Shown piece by piece: positions 56,114-63,935 of a DNA stretch of 64,000 nt (the stretch's first letter is position 1; every line of letters begins with the position of its first letter). The notes under the pieces were generated by a model. It was given only the letters and a program-made list of their open reading frames with translations. It was not told where the DNA came from and searched no databases. The position numbers and the translations under genes were made by a program. Origin of the DNA: Aestuariivirga sp. Its GTDB lineage: Bacteria > Pseudomonadota > Alphaproteobacteria > Rhizobiales > Aestuariivirgaceae. The stretch covers positions 62,001-126,000 of the forward strand of contig NZ_JADCDB010000009.1 in NCBI RefSeq assembly GCF_020252395.1, given 5' to 3'.

Positions 56114-56215
56114 CCCCGCAAGCGGACGCTCACGGGGTCACGCGACACGCAGCAAGAAGCGCCAACATTTCAGGGCCGCGCAATTGCAACTCCGCACGGC
56201 CCTTTCGGGGTGGTG

Positions 56216-56596
56216 TCAGTGGGCGGCCTCATATTCAGCAACAATGCGCCTCGCATTGACTGCGGCTTGCGTGACTGCATCAAGAGCCTCGGCAACGTGC
56301 TGGTTCTCCGGGTCGCCAAACTCCGCCGAATGCCATTCCGCCCAGCGGGCGATGGTATCCAGCACCGGCGGCAAGACCCTATGGTCACGATTGCCGGTTA
56401 CCAAGTGGTGGCGAACCTGTTGTACGATCAGGTTGCCGAAGCGCTGCATCAGGCTCTCCATGCCGATGCAGTAGCCCCAGTCGAAGCCTGCCATCTCTTC
56501 AAGGTAATCCATCGTCCGCCGCACCTTCCGGCGCTCCGCCGCTTCCATCCGCGCATGGAGTTTGCGGACATGTGGGGGCAATTCACTGATTGTCAT
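56216..56596 (-). CDS. Element ORFan, third gene of the leftward unit (126 residues)
   Basis: Helical protein with a strong AAAGGAGA ribosome site. LPPHVRKLHARMEAAERRKVRRTMDYLEEM is a charged amphipathic helix; a WAEWHS segment and VAEALDAVTQAAVNARRIVAEYE follow. No recognised family. It is preceded by the hairpin at 56621-56649. Confidence 0.6.
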   Translation of the reverse strand: MTISELPPHVRKLHARMEAAERRKVRRTMDYLEEMAGFDWGYCIGMESLMQRFGNLIVQQVRHHLVTGNRDHRVLPPVLDTIARWAEWHSAEFGDPENQHVAEALDAVTQAAVNARRIVAEYEAAH

Positions 56597-56620
56597 CTCT
56601 GTTCTCCTTTGATGTTGAAG

Positions 56621-56655
56621 GCACCGCCCAACACCACGCCGGGCGGTGCGGGGTT
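56621..56655. repeat. Intercistronic hairpin, copy 1
   Basis: GCACCGCCC (56621-56629) and GGGCGGTGC (56641-56649) form a perfect 9-bp stem; the right arm plus GGGGTT (15 bp in all) recurs at 57050-57064. Each copy lies between two genes of the leftward unit and abuts the stop of the upstream gene. Confidence 0.65.
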
Positions 56656-56656
56656 G

Positions 56657-57001
56657 TCAAAACGGCACGGGCGAGAAGTCCGGCACCTCAAGGTCACGCT
56701 GGTCAACGATGTGGTAAGTGCCATGGTAGCCACTGCGCACCGGCCCGAGCGGCACTTGGTCAGCCGCAAGGACCCGATCCAGCCCGCCCTTGGCATTGGT
56801 GAGCCGGATGAAGTGGGCACCGGGCATCCCGTCCAGCCACTCCACCGCACCAGCACTCACCGCAACCCCGCCCCGGGCAAGGTCACTGTGGCACCAAAGG
56901 CAGATGGATCCATTTGCATCCTGATATGCGAGGTGGCGGCTCCCTCCGGGCCGCCGGTTGAAGATGCGCGCAGTTGCGGCATCAAAGCTCACTGCTTCCA
57001 T
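56657..57001 (-). CDS. Element ORFan, second gene of the leftward unit (114 residues)
   Basis: No family recognised. Starts MEAVSFDAATARIFNRRPGG with GGAGA upstream. It holds a lone CLWCH motif (residues ~34-38) that could bind metal only with another pair, which is not seen. Beta-rich middle and a short C-terminal segment VPDFSPVPF. Flanked by the repeated hairpins. Confidence 0.6.
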   Translation of the reverse strand: MEAVSFDAATARIFNRRPGGSRHLAYQDANGSICLWCHSDLARGGVAVSAGAVEWLDGMPGAHFIRLTNAKGGLDRVLAADQVPLGPVRSGYHGTYHIVDQRDLEVPDFSPVPF

Positions 57002-57029
57002 TGTCTATCTCCTTTCCGCTGACAGCGAA

Positions 57030-57064
57030 GCACCGCCTGGCTGAGAGCCGGGCGGTGCGGGGTT
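57030..57064. repeat. Intercistronic hairpin, copy 2
   Basis: GCACCGCC (57030-57037) and GGCGGTGC (57051-57058), 13-nt loop, sharing GGGCGGTGCGGGGTT with copy 1. A third, different dyad GCGCTGGC/GCCAGCGC (57364-57371 and 57398-57405) precedes the first gene of the unit. Confidence 0.65.
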
Positions 57065-57343
57065 TCAGAGCGAGGCGCGGATCAACAACTCCAGCCCATC
57101 TCCTTCGCGGATTGATATGTGGCTGCCAGCTTCAAGCGCGCCGTTGACCGTGTTGCTGCTTTTAATGAGGGCGAGCATGAGGTGCGCAAAGTCTGCCATT
57201 GCGGGCCGAACCGGCCCCTGCACTAAAGCCACCTTGCCCCGCTTCAGCTTGACCTTGACCATCCCGGGCCTCAGAGCGCGGCGGGCCAAGTTAAGTGTGG
57301 CGAGCGCCCTTGCGACTTCTGAGATGTTTTGTTCTTCTGTCAT
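57065..57343 (-). CDS. Element ORFan, first gene of the leftward unit (92 residues)
   Basis: Helical N-terminus (NISEVARALATLNLARRALRPG) then a basic beta-like stretch (MVKVKLKRGKVALVQGPVRPAM) and a C-terminal LELLIRASL. AGGAGA precedes the ATG. No function recognised; as first gene after an upstream hairpin it could be a regulator, but that is a guess. Confidence 0.6.
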   Translation of the reverse strand: MTEEQNISEVARALATLNLARRALRPGMVKVKLKRGKVALVQGPVRPAMADFAHLMLALIKSSNTVNGALEAGSHISIREGDGLELLIRASL

Positions 57344-57848
57344 TACCAGTCTCCTGTTTTGGAGCGCTGGCAGCCGGACATGACTATGCGGCCGACAGCC
57401 AGCGCATGTTGCGCTTTGCTTGTCGGCTCACGGGTGGTCTTTGCTTCCGTGATGAGGGCCTAGCCGCGCCCTTTGGGCTCCCAGCCGGGATTGTGCGACC
57501 GTGCGCCAGTCTGGCCCACCTGTCCCAAACATGGCCAGCCGACCGGCGCGAGTCAACAGCTGAGTCCCCCACTGATGTGACAGCTCCCACGCCGGTGGAG
57601 TTTGAGCCATCATGCAACTGACTCTGCTTGAATTTTCCTCTTTCGGGACAGGGATAGCTCTAGACGCGCTGTGGGACGACGCGCTAAAGCCGGATAAGAA
57701 ATGGAGAACAAATTGTGAATAACACACTTGCCCGACTCATCTCCTACATGGCACCTCAAAGGAGTTGGGAACATGGCGGCTTGCTAGCGACGCGCCGTGC
57801 TGTGGAGCTACAACTCAGCGCAAAACTCCATTGGCCGCATTAACGTCG
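57344..57848. other. Gap between the leftward unit and the R-M module
   Basis: About 500 bp. Composition shifts from high GC to AT-rich near 57620. A 36-codon frame at 57612-57722 (MQLTLLEFSSFGTGIALDAL...) reads like the start of a protein but stops early and may be a remnant. At 57772 a four-codon ORF (MAAC) follows a perfect AAGGAG at 8 nt and could be a leader for the methylase gene. Confidence 0.4.
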
Positions 57849-58595
57849 ATGTCCGAAGTGTCACACACAAGCCAGACGCAAATTATCAGTCATAACGCAC
57901 TGGACCGAGCGGTGTTAGCCACAGCTCAGAGCACCATTCCAAACGCACAGGCCGAACTGAGTTACGCTCAATCTGCAAGTAGCGAACATCGAAAACGATA
58001 CGGGCAGTTTTTTACACCGCCTCGTTTGGCGGCGCTCATGGCTGACTGGATCGCAGAAGCCAATCCAAGCTATCTTATCGACCCTGCGTTGGGCACGGGA
58101 ATATTGACTCGCGCAGCACTTGCCCGTTGCCCAGAAACAAAGGTAGTTGCCTACGAACTTGATAGGGCAATCCTTTCCAATGCTGATCTTGGAGACCCAG
58201 AGAGAGTTGAGGTGCGTTGCGAAAACTTCCTCTACTCGCCCTTCGAGCCATGTGATGCAATCACGATGAATCCACCATACATTCGCCATCGCGAATTAAC
58301 AGGACACGAAGAAGCTAGAAGTCGGGTCAGTGTGAGGGCCGGATTTGAGATTCCACGATCTGCAAATTTGTACGTCTATTTCGTAGTAAAGGCATGCGTG
58401 CAGTTGAATCGCGGTGGTAGAGGCGCGTTCCTTATTCCCACCGAATGGATGAATGCCAACTTCTCGGCATCATTTAAGAAATTCCTGCTGAGCGATGGCG
58501 GTCTTAGCCAGCTTGTCATGTTTTCAGGGTGCTCAAATATTTTCCAAGATGCACTGACAACTGCATCGATCTTACTCGTAGAGAAGAAAAAATGA
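57849..58595 (+). CDS. N6-adenine DNA methyltransferase, catalytic part
   Basis: 248 residues. Motif X region RKRYGQFFTPPRLAALM, SAM-binding motif I DPALGTGIL, and catalytic motif IV NPPYIRH give the order X-I-IV of gamma-type adenine methylases of R-M systems. It stops in TTASILLVEKKK, where relatives usually run on into a target-recognition domain. The next gene starts in the -1 frame through an ATGA overlap at an A6 run. The frame is open up to 57765. AT-rich compared with the rest of the element. Confidence 0.88.
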   Translation: MSEVSHTSQTQIISHNALDRAVLATAQSTIPNAQAELSYAQSASSEHRKRYGQFFTPPRLAALMADWIAEANPSYLIDPALGTGILTRAALARCPETKVVAYELDRAILSNADLGDPERVEVRCENFLYSPFEPCDAITMNPPYIRHRELTGHEEARSRVSVRAGFEIPRSANLYVYFVVKACVQLNRGGRGAFLIPTEWMNANFSASFKKFLLSDGGLSQLVMFSGCSNIFQDALTTASILLVEKKK

Positions 58596-59497
58596 ACAAC
58601 GTCGTGGGATGGTATCTAAAAGGAATCGATTTCGAAAATGCGCCTGCGTCTATGCGTGAACTTCAGGATTCCGGTGCCCGCACTGAGCTTCAAAAGACTG
58701 AATTGCTACAATCGGCGAAATGGGAGCCTCTTATCCAAGGGAAGCGGCATAGACAAATGACGGGTTGGGTCGCACTTGAGGAGCTGGCGACCTTCCGTCG
58801 AGGCATTGCGACCGGCGCGAACGGGTACTTTCTCTTGTCATGTGAACAACTCGATACCTTGGGTATCAATCAAGATCGCTGCTTGCCTTGCGTTGGTAGG
58901 GCGAGTGATGTGAAGGGGCTGATCTACGACACTATCGAGTTTGAGAGCGCGGTTGCTGCTGGTGCAAAGCTCTTCCTGCTTAATCTTATGGACCCGCTGA
59001 CAGAGGCAGAGCAACGCTACGTCAAGTCAGGAGAAGATGGGGGTTTGACTTCACGGTTCCTACTGAAAGCCCGTCGACCGTGGTACAGCATGGAGCAACG
59101 CAAAATTGCGCCTATTTGGTCAGCTGTTTTCGGAAGAGGCGATCTCAAGTTTGTCTTCAATGAAGCTGGTGTGCGCAACCTTACCAACTTTCACTGCATA
59201 TACCCCAAGAGCAATGATACTGTTCATCAACGCGCATTAACGCTGTGCTTAAATTCCGCCACCAGCAGGGCATCTTCGAAGTTGCACGGTAGGGTTTACG
59301 GAGGCGGGTTGAACAAGTTCGAGCCCAACGACCTTAAGGCAATTCAAGTGCCAGACTTGAGGCAAGTTCCAAGAGAGACCCTGGTCGAGATGGCTAACTT
59401 ACTTAGTCTCTTGAACACGACGCCGACTGACCTCTCGCTGCATGAAGCCGCAGACGCCATTTGCAATGAAGCAGGCGCGGCTGCGTCCCGCACCTAA
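58592..59497 (+). CDS. Target-recognition half of the split methyltransferase
   Basis: 301 residues, MNNVVGWYLKGIDFENAPASMREL..., with WEPLIQGKRHR, a TRD-like core ALEELATFRRGIATGANGYFLL, RPWYSMEQRKIAPIW, and a final PNDLKAIQVPDLRQVP, all typical of the DNA-recognition half of gamma-type methylases. It starts inside the stop of the catalytic gene (ATGA). A -1 slip on the six A's at 58587-58592 would fuse both into one ~550-residue enzyme. Confidence 0.82.
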   Translation: MNNVVGWYLKGIDFENAPASMRELQDSGARTELQKTELLQSAKWEPLIQGKRHRQMTGWVALEELATFRRGIATGANGYFLLSCEQLDTLGINQDRCLPCVGRASDVKGLIYDTIEFESAVAAGAKLFLLNLMDPLTEAEQRYVKSGEDGGLTSRFLLKARRPWYSMEQRKIAPIWSAVFGRGDLKFVFNEAGVRNLTNFHCIYPKSNDTVHQRALTLCLNSATSRASSKLHGRVYGGGLNKFEPNDLKAIQVPDLRQVPRETLVEMANLLSLLNTTPTDLSLHEAADAICNEAGAAASRT

Positions 59498-60399
59498 GCT
59501 CGAAGTAAGTCGCATATGCGCTTCCCATCGACTTGAATCTTCCCGCCAAGAGGTCGCGCATAAATGTCGTGGCGACCATTCTTTGTGAGCCGGTCCACCA
59601 CTTCCAACTTGGGGTATTCGGAAACTTCGCCAACGCCGTGTCCCACCGAGATAGGCACGAATATCGTATATTTGCGCGATCGTGCAGGGTTTTCAATAGT
59701 CAGCTTTTTTGCAGAAGCAATGTATTGCAGAATTTCCCTTATGCCGACGGCATAAACCGCGTCGAGAAACACCTGTGTGTAAAGCTGAGGCTTGTCGTGG
59801 ACTTCGATCCACCGATAGACTTTTATCAGGTCCTCTACCTTCACCGTAAAATTCAGTTCTGGTGTAGTTACCTTCCTACCGGCCGCAAGTTGTACTGCAA
59901 CATACTTGGCGTGAACCTTTGATTCCATTCGGCTCGACCGAACCTCAATCGCGCCAAGGGATTTGCCCACCTCTCCTGCTAGTTCGCCGGTGTCTAGGTT
60001 CGAAACGTCATTCGCCAAAGAGCAATCGTTCCTCACGATCAGAAGGTCCGCTCTCTTGCCGTACTTGCAGGTATCCTTGATACCTTTGCGGTAGTGTTCA
60101 TCGAATCCCTCCTCTCCAGCGATGATTTTGCTGCTGAAACCATAGTGAATGGCTCGATACTCAGTCATCGCATCGTTGAGGGCCGCCGCTAGCGTTACTT
60201 CCGCCCAATCACCAAGAGCTTGCTCTGCTTGAAATTTGGAGTCGGCGAAACTTGGCACTCTGATCTTGGCTGGTTGCGGCGTCTCGCCCCCAAATTCGAG
60301 TTTGTCGGCTTCTATGCCCTTTTTCTTGAGTGAATTGATTGCATTGGCAAGTGGATTCTTGAGGGATTCGAGATAGCTCATGAGCACTTGATGGCTCAT
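59494..60399 (-). CDS. Putative type II restriction endonuclease (PD-(D/E)xK-like)
   Basis: About 301 residues from the Met at 60399 (frame open to 60429; another Met at 60381). KRADLLIVRND followed by GAIEVRSSRMES fits the spaced D...(D/E)xR/K-type metal site of PD-(D/E)xK nucleases, and the protein ends facing the methylase with a 4-nt stop overlap. Convergent nuclease and methylase genes are a common R-M layout. The nuclease assignment rests on context and this motif; AccI-like families are one candidate. AT-rich. Confidence 0.65.
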   Translation of the reverse strand: MSHQVLMSYLESLKNPLANAINSLKKKGIEADKLEFGGETPQPAKIRVPSFADSKFQAEQALGDWAEVTLAAALNDAMTEYRAIHYGFSSKIIAGEEGFDEHYRKGIKDTCKYGKRADLLIVRNDCSLANDVSNLDTGELAGEVGKSLGAIEVRSSRMESKVHAKYVAVQLAAGRKVTTPELNFTVKVEDLIKVYRWIEVHDKPQLYTQVFLDAVYAVGIREILQYIASAKKLTIENPARSRKYTIFVPISVGHGVGEVSEYPKLEVVDRLTKNGRHDIYARPLGGKIQVDGKRICDLLRA

Positions 60400-60575
60400 A
60401 GCTGGCGAAAGAACAAGAGGGCGGCACATTTAACAGTGCCAGGCACTGGGCACGTTGTGCCCACGGTCGTAGCAGTCGCCAGATATTTCCGGGCGAGTAT
60501 TCCGGCGAACGGACGATGCAAAGCATTGCTCAGCGAGGCCCGAAAGGGCGGCTACGAGTTGGTGTTTGGGATAGT

Positions 60576-60652
<77 letters not shown>

Positions 60653-60668
60653 GTGATTTCTCTGATAA

Positions 60669-60688
60669 CGGTTCGGGAAACGGTTCGT
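60669..60688. repeat. Right copy of the end-associated repeat
   Basis: CGGTTCGGG plus AAACGGTTCGT, matching 48645-48663 except for one extra G. With CCCTAAC at 60704-60710 it forms the right attachment arm. Confidence 0.6.
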
Positions 60689-60748
60689 AAGCGGACCATG
60701 ACTCCCTAACCATCTGATATTCTTACACTCTCTCCACTCAGACCCGCC

Positions 60749-60757
60749 GCTTAGAAG
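60749..60757. other. attR core
   Basis: GCTTAGAAG, identical to attL. To its right the host tRNA 5' half begins; to its left the sequence (GACCCGCC) does not continue the tRNA. Confidence 0.88.
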
Positions 60758-60790
60758 GCACTTGCTCTAGTCCAGCTGAGCTACGGGGTC
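60749..60790 (-). pseudogene. 5' half of the split tRNA-Arg(TCT) gene
   Basis: Minus strand: GACCCCG acceptor, TA, D-arm GCTC/GAGC with AGCTGGACTA loop, A, anticodon strand AGTGC, loop CTTCTAA, then GC and loss of pairing. All missing parts are at 48490-48534. Its 5' end is 9 nt after the complex I subunit stop, so the tRNA probably used that gene's transcript or a promoter inside it. Confidence 0.92.
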
Positions 60791-60799
60791 CTTGAAACC

Positions 60800-61108
60800 T
60801 CAATGCGTCCAGTTGACGGACCGGCCGAATTTGAAATTGTCGGAATAGGACTTCTTGATGAATTTGGCCACCGGGGCCACCGGCAGCACCTGATAGGCCA
60901 GACCCTCGCGCTCGCAATAGGCGATGGCCTCCTCCTTGGTGTCGAAGGTGAGCTTCACCTGGCTCTTGGTGTCGGCCGAGGAGGTCCAGCCCATCAGCGG
61001 GTCCACCGTGCGGGGCGCGGAGGCCACGAATTCCAGCACCCAGTTGTCAAGCTTCGCCTTGCCGGACTGCATGGCGTTGCGAGCGGGCTTGTAGATGCGG
61101 ACGGACAT
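60800..61108 (-). CDS. NADH dehydrogenase accessory subunit, NDUFS4-like (ETC complex I)
   Basis: 102 residues, MSVRIYKPARNAMQSGKAKLDNWVLEF, MGWTSSADTKSQVKLTFDTKEEAIAYCEREG, and YSDNFKFGRSVNWTH, the alphaproteobacterial homologue of mitochondrial NDUFS4. Accessory subunit at the matrix arm of complex I. It is transcribed towards the split tRNA. Confidence 0.94.
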   Translation of the reverse strand: MSVRIYKPARNAMQSGKAKLDNWVLEFVASAPRTVDPLMGWTSSADTKSQVKLTFDTKEEAIAYCEREGLAYQVLPVAPVAKFIKKSYSDNFKFGRSVNWTH

Positions 61109-61144
61109 GGGCTCTCTTCCCTCTCATCGACTGCGGGAGGCCGG

Positions 61145-61221
61145 TGGTCGGGGTGGCGAGATTTGAACTCACGACCCCCTGCGCCCAAGGCAGGTGCGCT
61201 ACCAGACTGCGCTACACCCCG
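61145..61221 (-). tRNA. tRNA-Pro(TGG)
   Basis: Minus strand: acceptor CGGGGTG/CACCCCG, D-arm GCGC/GCGC, anticodon stem CCTGC/GCAGG around CTTGGGC (anticodon TGG), T-arm with TTCAAAT, discriminator A, CCA encoded. Complete cloverleaf. It lies just upstream of the complex I subunit gene. Confidence 0.95.
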
Positions 61222-61287
61222 ATTTTGGCCTCCGCCGGGCTCCGCTCATACCGGGAATGTCACCGTCGGGCAAGGCTCGGGCGCTCC

Positions 61288-61779
61288 TCAGGGCGATGGC
61301 GCGCCCGGTTCCTCGGCATTGTCGAAGATCCGGTGGTAAACCACGTTGCCGGAGTGGATGTCCTTCTTCCTGGCGGTGCCGGCGGGAAGCTCCAGCACGG
61401 CCTTGACCGGCTCGGTGATGCCGATGGTGTCGAGCGACTTCGGCACCGTGTTCTCGGCGATATAGGCAATCGTGCCATCGGCCCGGATGAACAGCATGTC
61501 GAGCGGGATGTAGGTGTTCTTCATCCACATGGAGACGGGGCGCGGGTCGCCGAAGTCGAACAGCATGCCATGGCCCTCCGGCAGGCGCTGGCGGAACATC
61601 AAACCGCGTTCCCGGGTCGTGTCGGTGTCGGCGATTTCGACGGTGAACATGATGGCATCGCCGTCGGTGGCGATGGTCAGGGGCTCGATCTTGGTCAGTG
61701 CCTCGCCGGCCCGGAGCAAGCCAGTGGGCAACAGCACGAGAAAGGCGCAGAGAATGATTGTCAGGGCATGGTTCTTCAT
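61288..61779 (-). CDS. DUF192 family secreted protein
   Basis: 163 residues. Signal peptide to about residue 24, then the DUF192 blocks RERGLMFRQRLPEGHGMLFDFG, VSMWMKNTYIPLDMLFI and AVLELPAGTARK. Periplasmic, unknown function. Downstream of the double cold-shock gene with a 41-nt gap and probably co-transcribed. Confidence 0.9.
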   Translation of the reverse strand: MKNHALTIILCAFLVLLPTGLLRAGEALTKIEPLTIATDGDAIMFTVEIADTDTTRERGLMFRQRLPEGHGMLFDFGDPRPVSMWMKNTYIPLDMLFIRADGTIAYIAENTVPKSLDTIGITEPVKAVLELPAGTARKKDIHSGNVVYHRIFDNAEEPGAPSP

Positions 61780-61820
61780 GGCCTGCAGTCCTTCCCGCTC
61801 AATTGTTGCAGAACTTTGTC

Positions 61821-62402
61821 CTACTGGGTATGGGCCGGGCCGCCCTCGAGCGACAGGCGCACTTCCGCCGCCATCTTGCCCTTGGGGCCGTCACCGAAAC
61901 GGATGTAGATCCAGCTGTCCGGCTGCAGATCGGCGATCGCCGTCTTGCGCAGGGTTTCCATGTGAACGAAAATGTCGGGCTGGCCCTCGCCCTCGGAGGC
62001 GAAGCCAAAGCCGCGGGCGCGGTTGAACCACTTCACCTTGGCGCGGATCCAGCCGCTGGACGGCGTCACCGCGGTGTGCGTGCGCGGGCGGCGCTCCACC
62101 GGGTTGATGGCCGTCGAGGGGTCCACCGCCAGCACGCGCAGGCACTGGTAACCCTTCTGCCGGGCCACAGCCTCGCAGACGATGCGTGTGCCTTCGAGCG
62201 GCGCGTCGAACCCATCGCGCTTCAGGCAGCTGAGATGCAGCAGCACATCCTGCATACCGTTGTCGGGAATGATGAAGCCGTAACCGCGGCCGACATCGAA
62301 CCACTTCACAAGCCCGCTGACCTGCAAGATGCGAATGTTGCTGTCGGGCGAGTCGGCCTGTGGAGTTACCTGCTCGCCGTTCACTTCGCCGCTCACCGCC
62401 AT
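61821..62402 (-). CDS. Tandem cold-shock-domain protein
   Basis: 193 residues with two CSDs: [21 protein letters not shown]...DVLLHLS (~28-60) and [21 protein letters not shown]...DIFVHME (~118-150). RNP1 is intact in both. This double-CSD form is typical of alphaproteobacteria and unlike the single-domain CspA at 46537. Likely an RNA-binding regulator. Confidence 0.92.
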   Translation of the reverse strand: MAVSGEVNGEQVTPQADSPDSNIRILQVSGLVKWFDVGRGYGFIIPDNGMQDVLLHLSCLKRDGFDAPLEGTRIVCEAVARQKGYQCLRVLAVDPSTAINPVERRPRTHTAVTPSSGWIRAKVKWFNRARGFGFASEGEGQPDIFVHMETLRKTAIADLQPDSWIYIRFGDGPKGKMAAEVRLSLEGGPAHTQ

Positions 62403-62730
62403 GTCACCAACTCTGTCCCCGGTGCGGCTTATACTTCAGCCCTGCCGCCAGTCCTGCCCAATCTGCGCAAATCCGCGGCGTTTGTACAGCCCTGCCAAAT
62501 GGGCCGTTTGGAAAACCGCAAGCGGCCCATGCAGAATTCCCAAAGTGCGGCCTGCCGGCATCAGGCGCCACCCCGCAAAGACCCGCAATCACTGACGATT
62601 CACGCATGCCGTGGGCGCTGAGTCCGGCATCGCCCGAAGGCATGACGCCGGACCGTCACCGCACCGCCGCACCGCGCGGCGCCCCATGCATTGCAGGCGG
62701 CGCTCCAGGTTTCGCCCGCAGCGCACCGAA
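62403..62730. other. 328-bp leader/intergenic region with an inverted repeat
   Basis: No gene. A perfect 8-bp inverted repeat ATGGGCCG / CGGCCCAT (62499-62506 and 62523-62530) lies about 100 nt upstream of the double-CSD start and may be a leader structure or an operator. It also lies after the converging-side end of the sirtuin gene. Confidence 0.45.
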
Positions 62731-63492
62731 TCACGCGGCGCCCATGCGGCCCATCAACGCGCCCAGCAGCGGGCCCGAGTCAGCGTGGATCACGAGGTCC
62801 GCGAGGCCATCGAGACCTGTCTCCTCGCGGTTGAGGATGACGAGCGGCGAGCGGTTCTGCTTGGCCAGCACCGGGAAACCCGCCGCAGGGAAGACCTGCA
62901 GCGATGAGCCGATGGCGATAAAGAGATCGGCATTGAGCGTTGCGGCGCGCGCATCCGCCATTTCCTGTTCCGGCATCGCCTGGCCGAACGAGATCGTGGC
63001 GGATTTCACGATGCCGCCGCAGGCGGTGCAGCGGGGCGCCCGGCCTGTGGCCACGATCTTGTCTTTCACCCAGTCGATTTCGTGGCGAAGCCCGCAGGAC
63101 AGGCACTTGGCATGGGTGGCGTTGCCATGGATCTCGATAATGCGCTCCGCCGAGATGCCTGAGGCCTGGTGCAGCCCGTCGATGTTCTGGGTGATGACAT
63201 GCGAAACGTGCCCCATGCCGGCAAGCCGCGCCACAGCACGGTGGCTGGGGCCGGGTTCCACATCGCCGATCGCCTCGCGGATCGCCAGGAAGCGCCGCCA
63301 GGCCTCGAGCCGGGTGTCCTCCGAGGCGAGGAACTCACTGAAGTCGATGGGCTTGAACCTCGTCCAGAAGCCGCCGGGCGAACGAAAGTCCGGAATGCCG
63401 CATTCGGTGGATATGCCGGCCCCGGTGAAAACCACCGCCCGCCTGGCGCGCTGGACCATAAGGGCCAGTTCCTCTATCTGTCCGTCATTCAC
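62731..63492 (-). CDS. cobB: NAD-dependent protein deacylase (sirtuin)
   Basis: 253 residues. VVFTGAGISTECGIPDFRSPGGFW (NAD loop), VITQNIDGLHQASG, catalytic His in EIHGNATHAKC, zinc knuckle CLSC...CTAC, and IAIGSSLQVFPAAGF. Full active-site set, so an active deacylase is expected. Divergent from gloA with 11 nt between starts; they likely share a small promoter region. Confidence 0.93.
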   Translation of the reverse strand: MNDGQIEELALMVQRARRAVVFTGAGISTECGIPDFRSPGGFWTRFKPIDFSEFLASEDTRLEAWRRFLAIREAIGDVEPGPSHRAVARLAGMGHVSHVITQNIDGLHQASGISAERIIEIHGNATHAKCLSCGLRHEIDWVKDKIVATGRAPRCTACGGIVKSATISFGQAMPEQEMADARAATLNADLFIAIGSSLQVFPAAGFPVLAKQNRSPLVILNREETGLDGLADLVIHADSGPLLGALMGRMGAA

Positions 63493-63503
63493 GAGGTGAC
63501 CCC

Positions 63504-63923
63504 ATGAAATATCTCCACACCATGATCCGCGTCTCGAACCTCGAGCAGTCGCTCGACTTCTTCATCAACAAGCTCGGCTTCGTCGAGCAGCGCCGCTACG
63601 AGAACGAGAAGGGCCGCTTTACGCTGGTTTTCGTCGCCGCCCCCGAAAGCCCGGATTCGCCGGTCGAGCTGACCTACAACTGGGACCCGGAAGTCTATAC
63701 CGGCGGCCGCAACTTCGGCCACCTCGCACTTGGCGTCGACAATATCTACGACTACTGCGCCAACCTCCAGAAGCACGGCATCACTATCAACCGCCCACCG
63801 CGCGATGGCCGCATGGCCTTCATCCGCACACCCGACGGCATCTCGATCGAGCTCCTCCAGAAGGGTGAGGCGCTGCCGATGACCGAACCGTGGAGCTCGA
63901 TGCAGAATACCGGAACATGGTGA
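63504..63923 (+). CDS. gloA: Lactoylglutathione lyase (glyoxalase I)
   Basis: 139 residues, two betaalphabetabetabeta modules. Metal ligands His in YLHTMIRV, Glu in VELTYNWD, His in FGHLALGVDN and Glu in SIELLQKG. Converts methylglyoxal-glutathione hemithioacetal to lactoylglutathione. GAGGTGA lies before the ATG. Confidence 0.94.
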   Translation: MKYLHTMIRVSNLEQSLDFFINKLGFVEQRRYENEKGRFTLVFVAAPESPDSPVELTYNWDPEVYTGGRNFGHLALGVDNIYDYCANLQKHGITINRPPRDGRMAFIRTPDGISIELLQKGEALPMTEPWSSMQNTGTW

Positions 63924-63935
63924 CGGGCCAGGCCC

